Below are positions 55,101 through 64,000 of a stretch of DNA of 64,000 nt, piece by piece (the stretch's first letter is position 1; the number at the start of each line of letters is the position of its first letter). The position numbers were made by a program, and so were the translations under genes. The DNA comes from Balanoglossus misakiensis. Its lineage: Eukaryota; Hemichordata. The stretch covers positions 186,001 to 250,000 of the forward strand of contig CM082593.2 of NCBI GenBank assembly GCA_040954595.2. The letters are read 5' to 3'. A model generated the notes under the pieces. It made no database searches. It was not told where the DNA came from and saw only the letters and a program-made list of their open reading frames with translations.

Positions 55101-55965
55101 GAAATTCAGCAAACCCCATTTATAGAGTCAGAGGCAATTGGGACATAAAATTGTCATATTAGCCAAATAGAAGCTACCAAATCCGAAGAAAAAATAACAT
55201 CAACAATACACTTCAACATATTTCTAAACTGCAGCCTCTTGTCGTGAATGCATTGATGACTGAGTAACCTAGGGGCAAACAGTAGTACCATTCGGTGGTT
55301 TCCATGGAAACCCGCAAGTTGTCATATTACAATGGCTCTGTAGCAGTACTCTAGGTACAAGTCTATAACATAGCTGTTCAAAAGCTAGAATGAAGGTCAT
55401 ATTGTTGAAAATATGAACACTGTCTGATGTCAGAAAACATTGCTGGAATATGCCATTGTCAATGACGTAGTAGCCTTAGCCCTAGCCATAGTTCTCAGCC
55501 AGCTTTCCTCTTAGTTAGGCGACAGAAAACTAGGGCTAGGGCTTATGACATATAGTCCCTGTTGGAATAATAGGAAAAGATTGGATTTGGAGGAAATCAC
55601 AGTAAAAAATTGGCCTTGAGTCTTAACCATTATTACAGGGTACTCTAAATGCATTACATATTTCATTTATTTGTGATGATCAATTTAAAAAATCTCACCT
55701 GTACAAGATTGTGTTCAGGCATTCCTTCCTTTATTCTTCCCTTGACTGCATGAGATTTCAGTTTTGTATTGCACTGGTATTCTTCCAAGTTGTCCTTAAT
55801 AATAATCGGGGCAACCTCATTCATGATGACATTTTTGCCCTTGTCATTTTTTCTGTTATCGAAGGCATTCTTGGAATTTTGATCATGTACTTTTGGTGAA
55901 AGCTTCCTTGAAACAACTGGTTCTGGAGAAACCACAGGCGTGGAGCTACTTGCACCTGTTCCCAT
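43151..55965 (-). CDS. PALD1: Paladin (PALD1), CX5R phosphatase-like protein
   Basis: Cytosolic, membrane-associated tyrosine-phosphatase-like protein. Eighteen coding exons join in phase: 55699-55965, 52467-52646, 52057-52224, 48584-48823, 47744-47889, 47367-47478, 47091-47195, 46795-46890, 46489-46623, 46260-46376, 45794-45973, 45542-45595, 45176-45325, 44866-45015, 44359-44439, 43901-44041, 43552-43707, 43151-43312. The product is 879 aa (human about 856). The N terminus MGTGAS fits N-myristoylation. Matches by eye run the whole length: FGAPNLRRAHGGYPVYGMGQ, TREEPVIF, YTPRE, two LERY..LI.FNTYLH repeats and ETMTPMHYHAREV. The protein is an internal duplication of two phosphatase-like halves. 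The first CX5R loop reads GHVGITR (305-311), with the nucleophile replaced by Gly; the second is intact, CHDGKDR (678-684). The intron after exon 11 has a GC donor (AG/GCAAGT). An acceptor just 5' of the ATG shows a 5' UTR intron. Confidence 0.95.
55479..55542. repeat. Telomere-like inverted repeat (hairpin)
   Basis: Arms 55479-55493 (GCCCTAGCCATAGTT) and 55528-55542, whose reverse complement is GCCCTAGCCCTAGTT, match at 14 of 15 bases around a 34-base loop. The arms resemble degenerate CCCTAG units. It may be the end of a foldback element in a paladin intron. Confidence 0.5.
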
Positions 55966-57311
55966 GGTGATGACCTGAAAAGATACAATTACAAATTTTA
56001 GCATGGTTCTGTCACACCTTTTTCAATGTTTCACTCGGTTTGACCGTAATATATCACACACTATTCATTCTAATAAACACAGACTTTTAATATACCAACT
56101 TCGAAAACTTGATTTGCTTTTGTCTTCAAGAACTCTATTATACATATCAATCAACACTGGATAATCGATGCCGAGGGCATTATATTTACCAAGCATTCAT
56201 ATGGATTAATATTTACACCAAAATGATTATGAAAAAATCAAAACAGTAATTAATTATCCCAAATGCTTTTAACAGGTATATTTACAGTGCCTTCAACTGT
56301 GACATTAGCTGACGTCAGTCCTTTTACAGAATTTGTTTTAGTAGTTTAGCAAGAGGTAATACGTGCACTTTGTGCACACTTATCAGAAAATGAATATGTT
56401 TTTATTAATCTTTTCTATAAAACACGTCCTCTTGAAAATATGCATTTCCTTCATTTCTCAGCAACTGGGTGATTAAGCAAAGTGATTTTAATAAAAGAAC
56501 AGTGACATCATAAATTTTCATGGAGAAAACATGCCACAGTCACTAGTAGGAACACTATTTGCACTTCCACAACCAATGCCAGAAACACACTAGCACTTTA
56601 TTGAACAATTTAAAGGGTGATGATCGTCTTATGCTCATGCGCTAAAACCAGAGACTCTGGTTACAGTCAATGCCATAAGGCAGTGTGCTGTCCTAACAAC
56701 AGACAAGATGGCGACGACCATAGTCTGTGTCGGAGATTGGGAAAAGACAGCAAATTGGGTGAAAAGAACGAACAAAACTTAAGTCAACTTACATGGTGCG
56801 CATGAAATATGGAAGGAAGCAAAGGCAGTCCACTATTTGAATGCGTTGAATGCATAATTTTCAGAACATTTAGATTGGACGTAACGTTCAACTTATACAC
56901 ACGAAATTAAGCAAATGCGCATCATACACTATGCTAACCATCCACCAAAGTTTTACCATCTACATCTGTATTTCCTTTCAACTGCATGTTTTCCATTTCA
57001 ACATAGATCATCATGGGAAGATCGCTAGATTTAATAGTTTCTACCCATCAACCTTGTTCTCAGTGACCGAACAATTTCTTTGAAATCTCCAGTTACAATA
57101 GTCAAGTAGATTTCTTTGAAATTTCTCATCAGATATTACCATGGTAACCAAGAATAACCTACTGGGTGTTTTGCATTGTAAATGTAAGTCTCTTATTCAG
57201 AGCATTATATAAACATGAAACGCTCACACGAGGGTTGGATGAATCTAAACCCTGTTTCATCAGTCTCAATGATAGCCCATTTTTAGCTTTTTATTGTAAC
57301 ACACAGACGGT

Positions 57312-57352
57312 GTCAGACAAACAGACATACAGACACACAGACAGACACACAG
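57312..57352. repeat. (ACAG/ACAC)n microsatellite
   Basis: Imperfect repeats of ACAGACA and ACACAG over about 40 bases. Confidence 0.8.
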
Positions 57353-60330
57353 AAAACCAACAAGAAACAGATGCTGACTGCAACCAATAGCTCCCACTGG
57401 TGTACCACATCACAGCTAAAAATGAATGGCCTTACCAGACTGGTCATTTCATATACACTTCTCTTTTTTTCTGAATCTAAAATTTGTAAATCCTTCACAT
57501 CTGTGTCCAATTCAGTACTGACTACTGTAGTCATGCAGACTTTTCAGAAAAACATTCAATAAAAGCATTATTCAGGTTTTTTCTAGGTTCTGCATAAATA
57601 TGTAGATTTATGTTCAATAAAAATGCAGCATGATAAACACCCCTTCCCTTCATCAATTCAGTCATTTCCCATTGCTATGGCAACCTATCAAGCAACATCT
57701 GGCTGTAACATCGCTAAGGTTTATGATGACATTTCCTTTATATGTTGCCGTAGTGATAAGGTGAGTCTCTGTTGGTTAATCTTCCATCTATAAATAGCAT
57801 GTAATATTAACCGTCTGTAGAACGGCGATTGCTTTGCTGCGGACGTCGTGGGAACAGTCCTCACACTGGATTACATCATGAAAATAATCGCTAAAATCTG
57901 CAGTTTTAATAAAACAGAAATTGTTTGAGTTGAACAATAGTTAGTAAGCTTAATCTGTGAATGTTATCAATTTCATTGTTTTCAAACTGACGGTCATGTT
58001 AATTTCTTGTCTATCTCAACATCAGCTGTTGTGAGACAGATTGCAAGAAATAATGAATGCTGAGCGTTTTAAGTTCTTTCAAAGCAATTGATCGATTGCA
58101 CCATGTCTCAACACTTGCATACAGTACTTATCTCACAGTTAAATGCTAACATGAAACTTATTGATTAGCACTCGTAGGTTGTGATTAAAGTTTAAACTGA
58201 AACATGTAACAACAGAGATTGCGTTCCATGGTATATCTGAGGCTCACAAACACCAAGTCACCAAAGAAAAGTGACAGAGTTTTTCACTGGTTTTCCAGGA
58301 TCACATTTTTGTGTATGCAAGATTTCAGTGCATCAGTGTAACTCTTTTCTAATTCCAAGCAATATTTTATTTTAGAACTAAACAAGGCATTGTGGCTTGA
58401 GTAGTCTTACAATCAAAAGATGACAAGTATGAGGACCAGAGCAAGCTTTTATGCCCTTGAGCAAAACACTTCTCTTCTTATTCTTCTCCCTTTAAGCCGG
58501 GAGTAGTGGCTACCTCATCCTGTAAATGGACTGAATTCTCATTGGATGGATAAAATAAAAACACATTTAGTACTAGAGTAATATTAACAACTAAGTACAA
58601 TTATTTTTTGTTTTCAAATTAAATTTACATATTGGCACGTTGTAAATTTGATGAAAGAATTCAACTCATTTAACATACACTAACGATCAACAAATACAAA
58701 TTTTATTTTATGACAATTTATAATAATAATTATGAACTTACAGCCTTAAAATTAACAACACTCTGCATTGATATGAATAGATTTTCAGAAACACTTTAAT
58801 AAAATAAGGTCTGCCTCATAAATCAACACTTGGCTGACACGATCATGCTTTATTGAGAAGCTGTACACTACAAGGTGATGAAGCATAACAAGCCGATATC
58901 GCCATGACAACATATTAGGAAGCACATACAATCTGAGGTAATTCCCATCATACATACAATGTTTTATTTCAGAACTGAACATTATTTGCACGCAGTAAAA
59001 ATGAATTTCAATGATAATAGGTCACAACAACCATTTCCATGACAACAACCACTGCATGGCAACAATACAAAATGACTATTAACATTGTAATATGTTACAC
59101 TGACTGAATTTGAGCATCACAGATATCAGTTAATCAATTTTATATTTTTATTCCCTTCAATCTCAAATTATATATCCACTATAATAAAGCTTACTTTATT
59201 ATATCTACATGCTTTGCATGATATATTTCGAAGCTGTCTTTATCAGCCTTATAGTCCTGCCACTAATAATCCAATGCCCATGACCTCTACTCCTCTGTGC
59301 CATTCAGAAATTATTTTCACGAGAGACGTGGTGTATTTTGCGGAAATAGCCAGTTAAACTACAGAAGAATGCTTTGCATCGCAAGAGAAAATAACTCCTG
59401 TTCAACACAGCTTGTGTACAGAGGTCATGCAGGTCTATTGTTATTGCAAATATTCCCTCAGATTGGATGAAAATAGTTTTAGCTACAAAGCCTTGATTTT
59501 CAGAGCAGCAATTCACCAGTGTTGACATTAAACCCTGAGATGAGTTAATTGATCAAGCTGTGCAGCTAATGTTATGCAAAGTGAGGTTATGTTGGGTCAA
59601 TTCCTCTTTTGTTCATCTCTCGATTTTCAGATTACATCATCAATACATCTTTGGTGAAAATCGATAATTTTTGCTCAGTGTTCCACAATACACACTGCCA
59701 ATTAATATTTGTTCTTCTGACAATAATGATCATTGTGTAAATTGGTAAAATAAATCAAATCTGCAAATATATTCAACCACTAGTTTAATTGATCACAATG
59801 TAATTAAAATTTAGCTGTAGAGAAAGGCAGCATCTTTATCTATGCTTGGTCTCATCTGCCACCCTTCTCCACAGCATTTCTAGCTGTGTTTACTTTACTT
59901 GTTTTTCATTTTATATTGTAAAATGGTTATCTTATAAGCATGGGCACTGGTTCACTCGATAAATTTGTCTGGTTTTACATTTACAGCTATGTGCTATTTT
60001 CCCATATTGAACTGGAGAACATCAACTCTGTCAGACCTTTAGGGAAAGAAGCTTTATTTGTTAACAAACCCAATGAAAACGAGCCAAACAGTACTAGCTC
60101 TATTGTACTACCTGAGAATCAGGCTATACTGGTCTTTTCAAACTCTAAATGGCCTCATCAGCAACTTCTGTCTCACCAAACACTAATATCTGGTTAACTA
60201 GACTACTGCGATTAAAAAATAACTCCTGAATGTCAAGAGTGTGTAAATCTTCTGCTCACTCTACCATGAAATTTTGGAAAATGCAATGATGCTAATTTTA
60301 GAATAAAGAACTGAAAAGCACTTACAAAAA

Positions 60331-60990
60331 TATCTTTTAGGATTCCTATAGGACCTTTATGAATCCTTTAGGATCCTTTAGGACTCCTATAAGAATAATG
60401 TGGATCCTTCGGGAATCCTATAGAACCCCATGAGAATCCTTTAGAGATCTTAAAGGATTTGTTGTGATCCTTTAGGAATCTTTTGGGGCTAACATTCCTT
60501 TAGAAATATCCTATAAGAATCCTAAAGGATTTTTCTTGTGTGTACAAGTGGGATGGAAGTTGTGTGCGGTCGACCGTTGATTTCTGTCATCTGCAAACTT
60601 CTCTCTGTTAATTTTAGTAACTAACTTTTAAGTTTTGGTGTACCTATAATATCAGAATCATACAGAATTCTTTAGATAATTCTATTAAAATTCCTTGAGG
60701 AAAACCATGACATTCTTAAAAGATTCTTATAGGAATCCTATTGAAATCCTTTAGGAACCCTATTGAAGACCTAAAGGATGGGACTCCTTTAAGGATTCAG
60801 GGTTCATATAGGAAACCTTCAGGAGCCCTTAAAGAATTCTCCTATAGGAATTCTTCAGGAATTCTTAAAGGATTCTTTTTAGGATTCCTTTAAGAAAGGT
60901 GCCAAAATGTTATAAGACTACCCAATAGGAATCCTATAGGATAGTCCTATAAGATAATCTTATAGGAATCCTATGGGATATTTTTGTAAG
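60331..60990. repeat. Palindromic minisatellite-like block of TCCTATAGGA/TCCTTTAGGA units
   Basis: Two dense stretches (about 60331-60540 and 60660-60990) are built almost only from variants of AGGAATCC, TCCTATAGGA and TCCTTTAGGA, arranged head-to-head so that many 10-bp palindromes occur. Copies vary, and an unrelated stretch of about 120 bp (60540-60660) interrupts the block. Confidence 0.85.
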
Positions 60991-61705
60991 GGAGGTTTCA
61001 GACAATCAGACAATAATTTTTTCATTAAAATGTTTTTATGGCATAAGTTCTAGATACCAGAGTATATATTACTGATTCAAATATACATAAAATACCACCA
61101 AACATGTTGTTAGATCATTTTTTACCAAAAAGGCACATCACTATTCCTGTCATGTTTCAAACCTTTGGCTTTTTTGTCAAATTTTAAGTCATATAGTTCA
61201 AAACCCATCCAATGATGCTAATTCCGTCAATAGATATTCAACATCATCCTCCTACCTTTCATCAAACTTTTATTCAAAACTGAATATCAAAATGTAGCAA
61301 ATGACATCTCATTGAAATTACTTTTTTCTTATGAATAGATATTTCTAAGCTTTCTCAGCAATGTGAATATAATTTTGAAGTCGTGCAAAACCGCAGGATG
61401 CTGAGAAAATATGCCATTTGTACAAAAGGTCCAACTTTACCATAGAAAACTGTTGATAAAGATAGTCTTACATTTGGTCATCATCCACCCATTAAAAATT
61501 AACGATCTTCACACCATGGCTTCTATCAAGTCAGGGTTAAAGTTTCAAATGGTTATTTGCGTATCCTAAATTTACACTGTTTCAATATATTATTATTATG
61601 TAATTTATAGGCTACGTCAGATTACACGTATACCAGGAGGTAATCGGTTGAACTTGTTGTTTATCAGAATAAAAGAGTCCCGTTTGCGACACCGCCCTAC
61701 ATGTG

Positions 61706-61780
61706 GTTGCAATGTACATGTATGTTGATTGTTGCAATGTACATGTATGTTGATTGTTGCAATGTACATGTATGTTGATT
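61706..61780. repeat. Three perfect copies of a 25-bp tandem repeat
   Basis: The unit GTTGCAATGTACATGTATGT plus TGATT occurs three times without mismatch at 61706-61730, 61731-61755 and 61756-61780. Each unit contains the palindrome TGTACA. Confidence 0.95.
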
Positions 61781-62698
61781 AGCGACTGCATATAATATTA
61801 TGTTACATGAAACATTAAATCTGGTCCAGACATATAGAATTATAATATATGTGTAAATAATTCACCATAGTATCGATAATCCAAGGTTCTGGGATTTTAA
61901 ATGGCGTTAAATATGTTGGTAGCAAATCCGAACGATCGCATTTCCCTCACACAGCAGAACGCAGATCAAATGCATCATTTTAGATTTGGCTAAATTACTG
62001 TGAATAATTTGGTTGTGACAGCGTGATATCGTACTTCAGGTATATGATAGTCTCTTGTACGTGAAGATATAAGTATTTCATTTCATATCTTGGGTTTAAT
62101 TCGCTATTTTCACGTATTTTTCATTCACTAAAAAGTGGGGCCGTCATTATGAAATATTGATGTTTTGACATACTATATTAACCCCGCATTAGCCCTGTTT
62201 GCTTACACCGATAGAACATTTCGTCCAAGTTAAGTGTTTGACTGAAACGGCGAGCAAATATTTGAACTGCCTCGTATTTTACTGAATATCGTATGAGGTG
62301 AACGATGTTGCTGACAAGCTATGTGGCCTGTGCGAATGTTTACATGAGTTTGATGATCGAGAGACCTTTTTTTGACAGGCTATACAATGTGGTAACCTTG
62401 GATCCACGCAGCGCACTGAGCTGAGATTTCATCAACCCAGGCGATGGAGACACACAATTTCGAGTTCAATTGTCGCAGTGAGTGACCAAGGTTCTGTCAT
62501 ATAATTCAGAGGGAGACAGACAAAATAGATGCTACAAAAGAATATCAGTAAATTTATGTTGTTGCTTAGCAATGGGATGTGCGTTGAGAGACGGGAGCGT
62601 ACTAAAAGACTGTGTATAGGGCTTCTAAACCGAGGCCCTTTCACTGTCGTTGATGGGAGACACTATAACCATCTTTACAGCTTAATATTGTACTCACC

Positions 62699-62890
62699 TT
62701 TTGGAAATTTAAACTCAACAGTTGACCGGATGCTTGTTGAAATGTCACTGAACCATTCTCCTTGCTGTCTGGACGGGTCACGCCGAATAAAATCCAAAAC
62801 AAAGCGATGAAATATCGGCATAGAAGTACGCGAGGTGCTGACGGTCGAACTCCCGTTTTCTAGTTCGTGTGTGAAAAGCGCCCACATACA
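62699..62890 (-). other. Candidate untranslated first exon of paladin
   Basis: A strong consensus donor (minus strand CCAAAAG/GTGAGTAC) ends a region that is open on the minus strand and less AT-rich than its surroundings. It is the best donor seen upstream of the paladin 5' UTR acceptor. The 5' limit is a guess. It could instead belong to another transcript. Confidence 0.35.
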
Positions 62891-64000
62891 CTTCCAAACA
62901 TATCTTGTATGAACGCGTAATATAAGCCAATCAACGCAAAGAACAAGACCCCTTGAGGGCCCATAATTATGAATAATATATAAGCACATAGATATTATGC
63001 GTCGCATGTATATACTGCGGTACTATCGATCACTTTTTTTATTTCATCTATTTATTAGATAATATAGCTATTGCGGCGTGGGAGTAAACTGGTTTCTAAT
63101 TTATCCCGACACGCAGTACAGAAGGCTGTCTTGTTCGGAATAGCCACTTCCAGGCATGCGAACAGCTGCTGGTGTTACGGACCTTTTGACCAGCAGAGTT
63201 CGTCGCCTGCACTTTGCACATAGCATATTAAATTTCCTCATAAATTTCGCAATTATCACAATTGTGTAGTTTCAAAACAAAGGAACGTTAATAGCATCTT
63301 TTCCAGGCCATATATAGTTGATATGTTGTACGAGCTGCTCTATCAAGAACATTAGAGCTAAAGTTTACCCGTTTACGTTCGTGTAGGCCTACTCTTTGAA
63401 GAAAAAAATATCTTGGGACATGTTTAATTATTTCCATCCAATGTCTAGGAACAAGCCTGTATTCAGACTTTATAAACCCAAGCCCGGCTTATTTCAGAAA
63501 AGCGTTTTTCCCCAGTATGTTCCAGTAAAGTTTCCATCTTAGTTTTTTTTGTAAAGTTTCCTTCATATTTTTGTGAGCTTGGTATATACCTCGGAATAGT
63601 AACCTTTATCCAAAATTGACACGCGCAGGTATCGATCGTTTAAAAAAGGTTCTGGTGTAGTTAGTTTTACATCATAGCATTAATCTTCGGAACTTGTGGA
63701 GAAATTACCCAAGCAACAATTGGCAACTTCGAATGGACGAGTGGGTACGTCTATGATTTCACTGTACGAATTTGAAATAAGGTTATTTGTTGATTTTTCC
63801 CGACATGGTAGAAATTTGTTTCATAAAATGATGGATTTAGCCAATATTTCCATTTTATCATACTTAATATCATCGAATCATTTAGAAATATACGTACGTG
63901 TTTGCAGTATATGGTCTTTCTGATTCTGGAAAATATTTTTCCCACTGGCAGCGAGGAATCCAAAAATTCGCATTCAGTTACTACAAATTGAAAACTATCT
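62891..64000. other. Unassigned right flank
   Basis: AT-rich sequence. I see no gene, RNA gene or repeat that I can support; the ORFs 63696-63923 and 63751-63963 are short overlaps on opposite strands with no domain. Confidence 0.5.

Larger units (their letters stand above)
55966..62698. other. Probable long 5' UTR intron of paladin
   Basis: It begins at a good acceptor (TTTCAG on the minus strand) ten bases upstream of the paladin ATG and would end at the donor GTGAGTAC at 62691-62698. No coding exon is recognised inside; the ORFs at 56617-56805, 57313-57534 and 59940-60197 have no family resemblance. It contains a CAGA microsatellite, a palindromic repeat block and a 25-bp tandem repeat. 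Confidence 0.4.

Noticed and set aside
56617-60197. Several 60-85 codon ORFs in the paladin upstream region
   Set aside because: Length is as expected by chance in AT-rich sequence, with no shared phase, splice sites or motifs.
61706-61780. Possible CRISPR-like array (three identical 25-bp units)
   Set aside because: The units are directly adjacent without spacers and the genome is an animal's; it is a simple tandem repeat.
62675-63007. Minus-strand ORF of 110 codons near the right end
   Set aside because: It overlaps the candidate paladin 5' UTR exon; the frame has no conserved domain and does not need to be coding.

Overview
The window is animal nuclear DNA: genes are split into many short exons with GT..AG introns, UTRs and AATAAA signals, and no operons. 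The gene set (KAT8/MOF, TMEM175, testican, a prosaposin-like gene, paladin) points to a bilaterian. A cytochrome P450 with CYP17-like signatures and a full paladin suggest a deuterostome invertebrate such as a hemichordate or cephalochordate. That placement is inference, because no species marker is visible. I rebuilt the gene models by hand from splice sites, reading phase and protein-family similarity; exon ends may be off by a base or a few.

Layout. 1-3987 (-): KAT8, a MYST histone acetyltransferase, cut off by the left edge and carrying a MITE-like element in an intron. 5104-8384 (+): a nine-exon microsomal P450 of 502 aa. 8788-15983 (-): a 20-exon TMEM175 lysosomal/endosomal potassium channel of 498 aa, convergent with the P450. 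16552-18083 (-) and 18532-19504 (+): a head-to-head pair of secreted, divergent Cu/Zn-SOD-fold genes sharing a 448-bp promoter region. 20637-27002 (-): an 11-exon testican (SPOCK) of 421 aa, with an unidentified opposite-strand ORF in its first intron. 28021-29940 (-): a single-exon type II membrane protein with two GT31 glycosyltransferase domains. 31229-37281 (+): a 12-exon prosaposin-like gene with four saposin B domains. 38066-39460 (+): a two-exon SLC35D-type nucleotide-sugar transporter. 43151-55965 (-): an 18-coding-exon paladin of 879 aa, probably with an untranslated first exon near 62.7 kb. The rest (56-64 kb) is its long first intron, a palindromic repeat block, a 25-bp tandem repeat and unassigned sequence.

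The genes do not form one pathway. Several products act in the secretory and lysosomal system (TMEM175, prosaposin, SLC35D, the GT31 protein, testican, the SOD-like proteins). Their proximity looks like ordinary animal gene order, not a functional cluster. The most unusual items are the SOD-like pair that keeps the same partial set of active-site residues, the tandem GT31 protein with a degenerate first domain, and a paladin whose first CX5R motif has Gly in place of Cys.
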